Both the position numbers and the translations under genes were made by a program. A stretch of 64,000 bases of DNA from Bacteroides congonensis. Its GTDB lineage: Bacteria > Bacteroidota > Bacteroidia > Bacteroidales > Bacteroidaceae. The stretch is from the NCBI RefSeq assembly GCF_900130125.1, contig NZ_FQXY01000007.1, positions 412,645-476,644 of the forward strand, in the 5' to 3' direction. The notes beneath the pieces were generated by a model, which was not told the origin of the DNA, did not search any database, and worked only from the letters and a program-made list of their open reading frames with translations. This document shows, one piece after another, positions 1 through 7,059 of this stretch (its first letter is position 1; the number at the start of each line of letters is the position of its first letter).

Positions 1-352
1 ATGAAACAGAAGGAAGAAACTTAGCACAGTCCAAGTGCTATTGGTAGCATGATATTAGCATAATAGTAATGTAAGAAGAGTTCAACTACAACATAAAGTT
101 AGAGATTGTTTGGAGAACCAAACATATTCACTATATTTGCATTAATAATTAAAATCAAAAGTAATGAAGAAAGCACCTTAGAGTTTAACAGTGATTAGCA
201 GGTAAACCTGTTATACTGACACCATATAAAATGGTGGAGAAGCTAGCCAAATTAGTAGCAATACTATCATGTTGACTAATAGTTGACTAATGAGCTAGCA
301 AGGAGATATTTAACTTGCTGACAGTTGAGACCACTATAAGGCTACTCGTTAA
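1..352. mobile_element. End of an integrated element next to a tRNA-His fragment
   Basis: No gene longer than a few codons is visible here. A short frame at the very start (ATG at 1, TAG at 22-24) could be the tail of a gene entering from the left. The stretch is AT-rich and carries the small repeats expected near a tyrosine-recombinase attachment site: the direct repeat GTTGACTAAT at 271-280 and 282-291, GCTAGC at 242-247 and 294-299, the inverted repeat CAGGT-AA-ACCTG at 199-210, and CACCAT/ATGGTG at 220-236. It ends exactly where sequence resembling the 3' half of a tRNA-His begins. I infer that an integrated element lies to the left and that this is one of its ends. The integrase itself is not in the window. 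Confidence 0.5.
271..291. repeat. Tandem 10-bp direct repeat near the att core
   Basis: GTTGACTAAT occurs twice, separated by a single A. It lies about 60 bp from the tRNA-His fragment, with GCTAGC palindromes on either side (242-247 and 294-299). Pairs of short direct repeats at this distance from a core site are typical arm-type sites for tyrosine integrases. That role is inference from position. Confidence 0.5.
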
Positions 353-353
353 A

Positions 354-397
354 GATTGTGGTTCTGAATGTCGCCGGTTCGAGTCCGGTCTTCCACC
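354..397 (+). tRNA. 3' half of tRNA-His (anticodon GTG), fragment at an attachment site
   Basis: The stretch reads as the 3' part of a tRNA. An anticodon loop with GTG sits at 358-360. The 3' anticodon strand follows, then a T arm (GCCGG, loop TTCGAGT, CCGGT; 373-389), the acceptor strand CTTCCAC (390-396) and discriminator C at 397. C73 together with a GTG anticodon is diagnostic for histidine tRNA. The matching 5' acceptor strand (GTGGAAG), the D arm and most of the 5' anticodon strand are absent upstream. This is therefore not a complete tRNA but a displaced 3' half, as left at one end of an element that integrated into a tRNA gene. CCA is not encoded. Confidence 0.72.
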
Positions 398-420
398 CAA
401 CAAAAAAAGAAAAATTATGC

Positions 421-452
421 AAGCTTCGAGTAGTAATATTCGAGGCTTTTTT
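421..452 (+). terminator. Rho-independent terminator after the tRNA-His fragment
   Basis: An 11-bp stem with two G-T pairs (AGCTTCGAGTA against TATTCGAGGCT) and loop GTAA is followed by a run of T at 447-452. It lies just downstream of the tRNA 3' end and is presumably the original terminator of the tRNA-His gene. Confidence 0.7.
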
Positions 453-474
453 CTTATAAAAAGCTTCGAATATC

Positions 475-930
475 ATGACGATATACCACGGTACATATTG
501 CGAAATCATTTTCCCGAAAATAATTGAAGGGAAATATACCAAAGATTTTGGTACAGGATTCTATTGTACTGTCTTAAAAGCACAAGCGGAAAGATGGGCG
601 AAACGCTACGATACTCCTATTGTGTGTACCTATCAATACAAGCCGGATTTATCTCTCCGAATCCTCGAATTTAAAGAAATGACAGAAGAATGGCTGGATT
701 TTATCGTATCTTGCCGCAAAGGAGAAAAGCATAATTATGATATTGTCATAGGCGCTATGGCAGACGATCAAATATATAACTACATCGCTGATTTTATCAA
801 TGGGGTTATTACCCGAAAACAATTTTGGGCATTAGCCGAATTTAAACATCCTACCCACCAAATAAACTTTTGCACCGACAAAGCTGTTGAATGTCTAACC
901 TTTATAAAAAGTGAGGAGGTGACCAAATGA
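475..930 (+). CDS. DUF3990-like protein, putative ADP-ribosyltransferase-fold toxin
   Basis: The 151-residue protein starts with a YHGT-type motif (residues 4-7), followed by a DFGTGFYCT block (about 24-32) and QAERWAKR (about 37-44). This pattern is characteristic of the DUF3990 family. The His in HGT and the Tyr in GFY recall the H-Y part of the H-Y-E triad of diphtheria-toxin/PARP-type ADP-ribosyltransferases. I do not assign the third residue. No signal peptide or membrane segment is seen, so it should be cytoplasmic. The stop overlaps the next ATG by 4 bp, so the two genes are translationally coupled. Such proteins are commonly paired with a small partner, which fits a toxin-antitoxin arrangement. 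Activity is inferred, not shown. Confidence 0.6.
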   Translation: MTIYHGTYCEIIFPKIIEGKYTKDFGTGFYCTVLKAQAERWAKRYDTPIVCTYQYKPDLSLRILEFKEMTEEWLDFIVSCRKGEKHNYDIVIGAMADDQIYNYIADFINGVITRKQFWALAEFKHPTHQINFCTDKAVECLTFIKSEEVTK

Positions 931-1385
931 TAAACGGAAGAGAAAAGACTGAATATAACAATTTATTTTTTGTATGTAGCCTGATAGAATACATAGCACG
1001 AAAAACAAAAAATTACCGTCGTGTGATAGTTAATGCAATCGGACAAGACGGATTACAGCACTTATATAATTTGGCTGACATTTATCACAGTGACAATATA
1101 GATAAAGTATCGGATGAGCTTATCGAGAAATATCATATTTCAGCTGGGTATTTTGATAATATAGCTCAGGCACAATACGCTATTCCTACTCACTGGGATA
1201 TTGGAAAAGTATATCAACGACTCATTATTGATGTTTGCCAACATGAGAATAAAACTCCTATTCATGCATTAATAGAAGTATATAATTCATGGATAGCTGA
1301 TAAAATAGACAATTATAATAGTAGCATGTATTACGAAAATCCGAGTTACCTGTATGCTTCCTATCAGAAGGGAGAAGCATTATAA
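927..1385 (+). CDS. Partner of the DUF3990-like gene (DUF3791-like N-terminal half)
   Basis: The 152-residue protein begins inside the stop region of the upstream gene (ATGA overlap), so the pair is one transcript. Residues about 12-70 resemble the DUF3791 family: a helical segment with FVCSLIEYIARK, then a helix ending in LYNLADIYHSDNIDKVSDELI. That family is often encoded beside DUF3990. The C-terminal half (about 85-150, including a THWDIGKVYQRLI stretch) is an extra part I do not recognise. The likely role is antitoxin or regulator of the adjacent ADP-ribosyltransferase-like protein. This rests on gene order and weak resemblance only. Confidence 0.45.
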   Translation: MINGREKTEYNNLFFVCSLIEYIARKTKNYRRVIVNAIGQDGLQHLYNLADIYHSDNIDKVSDELIEKYHISAGYFDNIAQAQYAIPTHWDIGKVYQRLIIDVCQHENKTPIHALIEVYNSWIADKIDNYNSSMYYENPSYLYASYQKGEAL

Positions 1386-1452
1386 AATCAAAGATATACG
1401 AACCATAAACTAAATCTTTCGGACAAAAGAACACAAGAACAAATATATTCTT

Positions 1453-1460
1453 TATATTTG
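1453..1460 (+). promoter_or_regulatory. Bacteroides-type -7 box (TATATTTG) before the PspC gene
   Basis: TATATTTG matches the TAnnTTTG -7 consensus of the Bacteroides housekeeping sigma factor and lies 33 bp before the preferred ATG at 1493. No clear -33 TTTG is seen at the right distance. Confidence 0.4.
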
Positions 1461-1492
1461 TGCAACATTCGTACTCAAAATTATACTATAAT

Positions 1493-1726
1493 ATGGGAAA
1501 CAACAAGAAACTAACCCGTTCTGCTAACCGGATGATTGCAGGAGTATGCGCCGGAATTGCAGAGTATTTCGGCTGGGATCCGACTTTATTGAGAATAGTA
1601 TATATATTAGCTACATTCTTTACGGCTTTCGCTGGAGTAATCATCTATATCATTCTATGGATTATCATGCCGTCCAAAATGCCGTCAGACGGATATGAAG
1701 AACGTATGAATAACAGATTACATTAA
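1493..1726 (+). CDS. PspC-domain membrane protein
   Basis: The 77-residue product is essentially one PspC domain: a basic N-terminus (KKLTRSANRMIAGVCAGIAEYFGWDPTLLRIVYIL) followed by one hydrophobic segment of about 20 residues ending LWIIMPS. PspC domains occur in envelope-stress proteins at the inner membrane. Many Bacteroidetes carry such single-domain stand-alone versions of unknown detailed role. A longer frame opens at a GTG at 1460, but that start overlaps the TATATTTG promoter box, so the ATG at 1493 is preferred. The gene stands alone and ends at a strong terminator. Confidence 0.85.
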   Translation: MGNNKKLTRSANRMIAGVCAGIAEYFGWDPTLLRIVYILATFFTAFAGVIIYIILWIIMPSKMPSDGYEERMNNRLH

Positions 1727-1730
1727 AACA

Positions 1731-1780
1731 AGAGCCCCATTCGATTAGTTATTGTTTGGCATAAACTCGAATGGGGCTCT
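1731..1780. terminator. Bidirectional terminator between pspC-like gene and dnaX
   Basis: A perfect 14-bp inverted repeat (AGAGCCCCATTCGA at 1731-1744 and its complement at 1767-1780) lies between two convergent genes ending at 1726 and 1805. The position fits termination from both sides, though neither flank has a long T tract. Confidence 0.75.
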
Positions 1781-1804
1781 ATTCTATATGGATTCTTTAA
1801 AAGA

Positions 1805-3676
1805 CTAATACAATTCAAGTCCGAATTCCTCTTTCAGTTGCATCAAAGCCTGGTTCTTCTGTGCCATCATCTGGAACTTCTCTACACGTCCTACCGGACG
1901 TATATTTTCCGCCGCTTCACTAACCCGCACTTTCATCGCTACCTGACTATTCCTTAACCGGCCGCGAAGATACTCCTGCAATTCGGGAATCAGGGCGGTA
2001 AAGTCTTTCGCTGCCATCTCATTATCCACTACAACTTCAAAAGTCGTCGAGTTCTTGAACAGTGTCGGACGAAGCATCTGCATACGCTTCATCAGCGCAT
2101 CCTGCTCTTTAGGCAATTGCGCCGCATATTCCTGCCAGTAATAGTTCAGGTCACGGTCATTGAATATCAAATCCTCTTCCGGCTGCATCTGCACTTTGGG
2201 AGCAGTGGCCGTAGCCGTATTCTGTGTTTCCTGCCCACGCTGCGGATTCTTGATGGACACGCCCAGACTGGACATCTTCATCACCGGAACTTTCCGTTGT
2301 TCTTCCCTCACTACCTGAGGAGCTCCCGCCCCCTGTGAAGGAGCAGAAGAAGTCGCATTCGGATAAGACGATGCAGGCTGTGCCGCCGCAGATGTCTGCG
2401 GTTGACGGACAGCAGTAACATTACCGGCAGCCTGAGTTGGAGTTGAAGACGGAGATGAATGAACAGGATTCTGCTGAGCTGAGGTTGCAGAAGCGACCTG
2501 CGGCTGCTGTGCTGCGGCAGGTTGGGCGAACACGGGTTTTATAGTCTTCTTAGGGCTACGCCCACCACTACCGTCATCCCCCTCGGTGGTAAGCTGTGCA
2601 ACCTGTATCAAGGTCAGTTCTACCAGCAAACGCTTGTTCTTGCTGATGCGGTAATTCAAATCACATTCATTACAGAGCTTCATCGCCCGATACAGGAAAG
2701 GCAACGGACATTTCTGCGCCTGCTCCTGATAACGTTGGCGTATGCTCGCTCCTACTTCCAGCAAAGGCAAGGTCACCGCATCTTTGGCCACCAGTAAGTC
2801 ACGGAAATGAGAGGACAAGCCGGTTATAAAGTGGCTTCCGTCAAAGCCTTTATTTAATATATCATTGAAAAGCAGCAACGCATCGCTTACCTTATTCTCA
2901 AGAAAGCAATCCGTCAGACGGAAATAATATTCGTAATCAAGTACATTCAGATTATCAATCACGCTCTTATACGTGATGTTTCCACCCGTAAAACTCACTA
3001 CCTGGTCGAAGATAGACAGGGCATCACGCATACCACCGTCCGCTTTCAGCGCTATCACATTCAATGCTTCCGGCTCTGCGGTGATGGCTTCTTTCGAAGC
3101 GACATATGACAAATGATTCACCGTATCTTCCACACTAATCCGGTTGAAGTCGTAAATCTGGCAACGGGAAAGGATGGTGGGAAGAATCTTATGCTTCTCT
3201 GTTGTAGCCAAAATAAAGATAGCATGACGGGGCGGCTCTTCGAGTGTTTTCAAGAATGCGTTGAAAGCAGATGCGGAGAGCATATGCACCTCGTCGATGA
3301 TATATACTTTATACTTGCCGATCTGGGGCGGAATGCGTACCTGTTCCACCAACTGGCGGATGTCGTCTACCGAGTTATTGGATGCGGCATCAAGTTCGTG
3401 GATATTGTACGAACGCTGTTCGTTGAACGCCACGCAAGATTCGCATTGATTGCAAGCCTCGCCATCGGCGGTGGGCGTCATACAGTTAATCGTTTTGGCA
3501 AAGATACGCGCGCAAGTAGTCTTTCCTACCCCACGCGGCCCGCAGAACAAATAAGCATGAGCGAGTTTTTGAGTGGCAATCGCATTTTTCAGCGTAGTGG
3601 TCAGTGCCCGCTGACCTACCACTGACTCGAACGTGGATGGTCGGTACTTACGGGCTGATACAATATAGTTTTCCAT
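1805..3676 (-). CDS. dnaX: DNA polymerase III subunit gamma/tau
   Basis: This is the clamp-loader ATPase of the replisome, about 623 residues. It begins MENYIVSARKYRPSTF, the usual start of the family. A Walker A motif (GPRGVGKTT) sits at about 46-54, the zinc-binding cysteines at about 65, 75, 78 and 81, and the DEVH Walker B at about 128-131, followed by sensor segments. Residues about 380-500 form an Ala/Gln/Pro-rich linker, and the rest is a tau-like C-terminal domain. The frame is open for 12 more codons upstream (to 3712), but a TACATTTG -7 box at 3710-3717 would put the transcript start inside that stretch, so 3676 is preferred. No internal frameshift signal for a short gamma form was noticed. 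Confidence 0.95.
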   Translation of the reverse strand: MENYIVSARKYRPSTFESVVGQRALTTTLKNAIATQKLAHAYLFCGPRGVGKTTCARIFAKTINCMTPTADGEACNQCESCVAFNEQRSYNIHELDAASNNSVDDIRQLVEQVRIPPQIGKYKVYIIDEVHMLSASAFNAFLKTLEEPPRHAIFILATTEKHKILPTILSRCQIYDFNRISVEDTVNHLSYVASKEAITAEPEALNVIALKADGGMRDALSIFDQVVSFTGGNITYKSVIDNLNVLDYEYYFRLTDCFLENKVSDALLLFNDILNKGFDGSHFITGLSSHFRDLLVAKDAVTLPLLEVGASIRQRYQEQAQKCPLPFLYRAMKLCNECDLNYRISKNKRLLVELTLIQVAQLTTEGDDGSGGRSPKKTIKPVFAQPAAAQQPQVASATSAQQNPVHSSPSSTPTQAAGNVTAVRQPQTSAAAQPASSYPNATSSAPSQGAGAPQVVREEQRKVPVMKMSSLGVSIKNPQRGQETQNTATATAPKVQMQPEEDLIFNDRDLNYYWQEYAAQLPKEQDALMKRMQMLRPTLFKNSTTFEVVVDNEMAAKDFTALIPELQEYLRGRLRNSQVAMKVRVSEAAENIRPVGRVEKFQMMAQKNQALMQLKEEFGLELY

Positions 3677-3709
3677 ATCCGGGATTCTCTCTGTTTTTTG
3701 CTTTTGCTG

Positions 3710-3717
3710 CAAATGTA
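3710..3717 (-). promoter_or_regulatory. -7 box (TACATTTG) of dnaX
   Basis: Read on the minus strand, this matches TAnnTTTG. It lies about 34 bp upstream of the preferred dnaX ATG. A -33 TTTG at the expected distance is not obvious. Confidence 0.45.
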
Positions 3718-3795
3718 CACAAAAAAGTGATAAGTAATAAGGGATAGAGAGAGAAGTTTTGAAGCCGAAGCGATAAGTTTTTAAGTTATTAGTTT

Positions 3796-3803
3796 TATCT
3801 TTG
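3796..3803 (+). promoter_or_regulatory. -7 box (TATCTTTG) of the DivIC/FtsB-like operon
   Basis: TATCTTTG fits the Bacteroides -7 consensus and lies about 34 bp before the ATG at 3838. That ATG is preceded by a purine-rich AAGGAGAAG ribosome-binding stretch. The dnaX promoter on the other strand is about 80 bp away, so the two genes are divergently transcribed. Confidence 0.5.
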
Positions 3804-3837
3804 CGGATATTAATGCGAATATTAATAAGGAGAAGTT

Positions 3838-4134
3838 ATGGGTAAACTAATCAGTATTTGGAATTTCATATGCAGACGCAAGTATCTTATTACGGTCGTT
3901 GCATTTGCTGTCATCATAGGTTTTCTGGACGAGAACAGTTTGGTTCGCCGTTTCGGATATGAGCGTGAAATCAGTCAATTGAAAGAAGAAATAGAAAAGT
4001 ACCGGGCGGATTATGAAGAGAACACGAAACGTCTCAATGAAATAAGCACCAATCCGGATGCTATCGAGCAGATTGCCCGTGAGAAGTATCTGATGAAGAA
4101 ACCCAACGAAGATATTTACGTTTTTGAAGAATAA
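3838..4134 (+). CDS. Septum formation initiator (FtsB/DivIC family)
   Basis: The 98-residue single-pass protein has a short basic cytoplasmic N-terminus, one hydrophobic segment (about residues 16-33), and a coiled coil (about 40-75, rich in E/K with heptad leucines). It ends with the family's conserved end region (PDAIEQIAREKYLMKKPNEDIYVFEE). FtsB/DivIC proteins join FtsL and FtsQ/DivIB in the divisome at the cytoplasmic membrane. The small membrane-protein gene that follows starts 3 bp after the stop, so the two are co-transcribed. Confidence 0.9.
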   Translation: MGKLISIWNFICRRKYLITVVAFAVIIGFLDENSLVRRFGYEREISQLKEEIEKYRADYEENTKRLNEISTNPDAIEQIAREKYLMKKPNEDIYVFEE

Positions 4135-4137
4135 AGA

Positions 4138-4479
4138 ATGAAACAACTTGTACCCGCCCTTTTCGTCGTCGGAGCTGCCATGGCTCTTGCCGGAGCTGCT
4201 GTATTTATCACCGGATGGATATATGCTCCCTATATCTACACTATCGGAGCCGGATTCATCGCATTGGCACAGGTGAACACACCCGTCAAAGGGAAAAGCA
4301 AAACACTGAAACGCCTGCGCGTCCAGCAGATATTCGGAGCATTGGCCCTCATACTGACCGGGGCTTTCATGTTCACTACACGTGGCAATGAGTGGATTGC
4401 CTGTCTTACCATTGCCGCCATACTCGAACTTTATACCGCCTTCCGTATCCCGCAGGAAGAAGAAAAGGAAAGGACATAA
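4138..4479 (+). CDS. Conserved four-helix membrane protein of unknown function
   Basis: The 113-residue protein consists almost entirely of hydrophobic segments (about 5-27, 30-45, 62-80, 84-102) with a basic loop (KGKSKTLKRLRVQ) in the middle and an acidic, charged C-terminus. I do not recognise a named family. It directly follows the DivIC/FtsB-like gene with 3 bp between, so a link to division or envelope assembly is possible but unproven. Gly/Ala-rich first helices could also be read as a signal peptide, but the remaining helices argue for an integral inner-membrane protein. Confidence 0.75.
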   Translation: MKQLVPALFVVGAAMALAGAAVFITGWIYAPYIYTIGAGFIALAQVNTPVKGKSKTLKRLRVQQIFGALALILTGAFMFTTRGNEWIACLTIAAILELYTAFRIPQEEEKERT

Positions 4480-4543
4480 AAAAAGCCCGCTCATAGCTTC
4501 ACAGTCTTGAACAGGCACCAACACAAACAAAATTTTAAAATTC

Positions 4544-4576
4544 ATGTTCCGTCCTTTCTCACAAAGCACGGAACAT
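4544..4576. terminator. Hairpin between convergent genes
   Basis: A perfect 9-bp inverted repeat (ATGTTCCGT / ACGGAACAT) with a 15-nt loop lies between the stop at 4479 (plus) and the stop at 4601 (minus). The following sequence is AT-rich rather than a clean T run. The position suggests a shared terminator. Confidence 0.45.
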
Positions 4577-4600
4577 ATCAATTATTATTATTTACAAATT

Positions 4601-5203
4601 TTATTTCTTTACCGGAGAATATCTTGCATTCAACCCGTCTACAATTTCTTTTGTAATGTTGAATGTGCTGTCAGCATAAAGCAGATTATCGAAACCTGTG
4701 TTGCTGAAGATTAAGCTATATCCGTGAGTCTTGTTATACTCCTTCAGGAAAGCATTGATAGAATCGCGGAACTGCAAGCTATTCTTGTTATTTTCTTCCA
4801 TCAGACCATTCTGAAGTTTGTTGCTCAATTCCTGCAGGTCTTGTTCCAACTTCACCAGACGGTTGTATTCCTGCTGAGCTCTGTCTTGTGACAAGAATGC
4901 GTTATTCTCAACTTTCTTCTGGAAGTCTTGTTTTTCCTTATTCAGAGCGTTAGCCTTTTGGTTCAACGTCATGCGTACGTTTTCGCTCTTCTTTACCATT
5001 GCCTCATTCAAGTCAATACAGAAGTTGTATTTAGCAAGCAGCGAATCAATTTCAACATAGGCGATTTTCATTCCTGACAATTCGGCGTTAGACTGAGACG
5101 GAGCAGTAGTAGTTTGATTATCAGCTTTGCCGGCACATTGTGAAAATAAAACGATAAACGCAAGAGCAGCCAAACCATTCATGAGGTAGTTCATTCTATT
5201 CAT
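4601..5203 (-). CDS. Skp/OmpH-like periplasmic chaperone, lipoprotein form
   Basis: The 200-residue protein has a lipoprotein signal peptide with Cys23 in LFSQC. The mature part opens with the OmpH hallmark (MKIAYVEIDSLLAKYNF, about 45-61), continues as a long charged coiled coil (about 65-150), and closes with YSLIFSNTGFDNLLYADSTFNITKEIVDGLN. This is the layout of Skp/OmpH chaperones, which hold outer-membrane proteins in the periplasm. Here the protein would be lipid-anchored. It is followed on the minus strand by the hairpin at 4544-4576. Confidence 0.85.
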   Translation of the reverse strand: MNRMNYLMNGLAALAFIVLFSQCAGKADNQTTTAPSQSNAELSGMKIAYVEIDSLLAKYNFCIDLNEAMVKKSENVRMTLNQKANALNKEKQDFQKKVENNAFLSQDRAQQEYNRLVKLEQDLQELSNKLQNGLMEENNKNSLQFRDSINAFLKEYNKTHGYSLIFSNTGFDNLLYADSTFNITKEIVDGLNARYSPVKK

Positions 5204-5230
5204 AATCTATAAGTATTGTTTTTAAATAAT

Positions 5231-5464
5231 TTAATTCATACTATCGTTCAAGGCTTTTTCCAACTCATCAATAGAAAAACGTGGTTTCTTTTGTGCTTCC
5301 CTATCCTGGGACTGCACACATCCGATACCTTTCTTACGCAACGTTTTGTTTCCGCTCACGTGACCATTAGGGAACTTCCCACCCTTCGTAAAGAATACTT
5401 TCACCCCTAATAATGCCAGGGAAATAGCAACTATTAACAAAGTTATCAGTATAGTCTCAACCAT
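5231..5464 (-). CDS. Small membrane protein with conserved FPNGHVSGN block
   Basis: The 77-residue protein has one N-terminal hydrophobic helix (about 3-25), then a strongly polar block GGKFPNGHVSGNKTLRKKGI with a cysteine, and an acidic helical C-terminus (FSIDELEKALND). I recall this polar block from small uncharacterised proteins of many Bacteroidetes, but I know no function. It lies 27 bp upstream of the Skp-like gene on the same strand, so the two probably share a transcript and may both act at the envelope. Confidence 0.7.
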   Translation of the reverse strand: MVETILITLLIVAISLALLGVKVFFTKGGKFPNGHVSGNKTLRKKGIGCVQSQDREAQKKPRFSIDELEKALNDSMN

Positions 5465-5598
5465 TTCTATTAATTTTGTGAGTGCAAAGATAGGCTTTAA
5501 TGAGATATGAGTTCAGATAAGTCAATCAAATTAACCATATTTAGCAATAGAAGCGGACAAAACCACCCTTCTATTCCTTATTATAAAAAGAAAATAGC

Positions 5599-7059
5599 AT
5601 GGAAAAAAAAGACTTAAAGCCGGCTGGCGTATTCAAGTATTTCGAAGAAATCTGCCAAGTGCCGCGCCCTTCAAAGAAGGAAGAGAAAATGATTGCCTAT
5701 CTGAAGGCATTCGGAGCTAAACATAATCTTGAAACCAAGGTGGACGAAGCCGGCAACGTACTGATTAAAAAGCCCGCTACTCCGGGGAAAGAGAATCTGC
5801 AAACCGTCGTACTGCAATCGCATATCGACATGGTATGCGAAAAGAACAACGATGTTCAACACGACTTCCTCACCGACCCCATCGAAACTGAAATAGACGG
5901 AGAATGGCTGAAAGCCAAAGGAACGACTCTCGGAGCGGACAACGGTATCGGCGTGGCTACCGAACTGGCGATTCTTGCTGATGACAGCATCGAGCACGGC
6001 CCGTTGGAATGTCTGTTTACCGTGGATGAGGAAACGGGACTGACGGGTGCTTTTGCCTTGAAAGAGGGTTTCATGAGCGGTGATATTCTCCTGAACCTCG
6101 ATTCTGAGGACGAAGGGGAAATCTTTATCGGATGTGCCGGTGGCATTGATTCCGTGGCACAGTTTACCTATAAGGAGATAGAGGTTCCTGCCGGATATTT
6201 CTTCTTCAAGGTGGAAGTGAAAGGATTGAAAGGCGGTCACTCCGGTGGTGATATTCACTTGGGACGGGGGAACGCGAACAAGATTCTGAATCGTTTCCTC
6301 ACCCGTATAGCTGATAATCATGACTTGTATCTTTGTGAAATCAACGGCGGTAATCTACGTAACGCCATCCCTCGTGAAGCGTATGCTGTCTGCGCAGTGC
6401 CCGAAGACGCGAAACACGATATTCGTACCGAACTGAATATCTTTGCCAGTGAAATGGAAGATGAATTGTCCGTCGTAGAACCGGACTTGAAACTGGTTCT
6501 TGAATCGGAAACTCCCCGCAAGACTGCTGTCGACCAGAATACAACCGACCGTCTGCTGAAGGCTCTGTATGCCGCTCCTCATGGTGTATATGCTATGAGT
6601 CAGGATATTCCGGGACTGGTGGAAACGTCTACAAACCTTGCATCCGTGAAAATGAAACCGGAGAATGTTATCCGCATCGAAACCAGCCAGCGCAGTTCCA
6701 TTTTGTCTGCCCGCAATGATATGGCGAATACCGTACGTGCCGTATTCCGGTTGGCAGGAGCGGATGTAACCTTTGGTGAAGGTTATCCGGGATGGAAACC
6801 GAATCCACATTCGGCTATCCTCGAAGTGGCTGCCGAATCTTACAAGCGTTTATTCGGTGTGGACGCCAAAGTGAAAGCTATCCATGCAGGACTGGAATGC
6901 GGCTTGTTCCTTGATAAATATCCGGCATTGGATATGATTTCTTTCGGCCCGACCCTGACTGGTGTACACTCTCCCGATGAACGGATGCTTATTCCTACCG
7001 TAGATAAGTTCTGGAAGCACTTACTGGATATTCTGGTACATGTTCCTGCCAAGAAATAA
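5599..7059 (+). CDS. pepD: Aminoacyl-histidine dipeptidase (peptidase D, M20C)
   Basis: The 486-residue protein is a cytosolic dinuclear zinc dipeptidase of broad specificity that splits Xaa-His and other dipeptides. The metal ligands are visible: His75 and the catalytic Asp77 in QSHIDMV, Asp114 in GADNGIG, and Glu144/Glu145 in DEETGLTG. The lid-domain segment HSGGDIHLGRGNANK and the C-terminal HAGLECGLF and GVHSPDERM blocks are also present. No signal peptide is seen. Length and motif order are typical of the family. It is monocistronic or weakly coupled to the downstream gene. Confidence 0.95.
   Translation: MEKKDLKPAGVFKYFEEICQVPRPSKKEEKMIAYLKAFGAKHNLETKVDEAGNVLIKKPATPGKENLQTVVLQSHIDMVCEKNNDVQHDFLTDPIETEIDGEWLKAKGTTLGADNGIGVATELAILADDSIEHGPLECLFTVDEETGLTGAFALKEGFMSGDILLNLDSEDEGEIFIGCAGGIDSVAQFTYKEIEVPAGYFFFKVEVKGLKGGHSGGDIHLGRGNANKILNRFLTRIADNHDLYLCEINGGNLRNAIPREAYAVCAVPEDAKHDIRTELNIFASEMEDELSVVEPDLKLVLESETPRKTAVDQNTTDRLLKALYAAPHGVYAMSQDIPGLVETSTNLASVKMKPENVIRIETSQRSSILSARNDMANTVRAVFRLAGADVTFGEGYPGWKPNPHSAILEVAAESYKRLFGVDAKVKAIHAGLECGLFLDKYPALDMISFGPTLTGVHSPDERMLIPTVDKFWKHLLDILVHVPAKK

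Noticed and set aside
1..24. Short frame MKQKEET ending in TAG at the window edge
   Set aside because: It may be the C-terminus of a gene from the left, but seven codons cannot support a call.
354..397. A complete tRNA gene
   Set aside because: The 5' acceptor strand, D arm and most of the 5' anticodon strand are not present upstream, so only a 3' half is supported.
315..542. Two open frames across the tRNA-His fragment (one reading CRRFESGLPP on the plus strand)
   Set aside because: This is the well-known spurious translation of a tRNA T arm; the minus-strand frame is likewise a shadow.
3847..4581. Long minus-strand frame (244 codons) opposite the DivIC-like operon
   Set aside because: It overlaps two well-supported plus-strand genes completely and shows no protein-like features.
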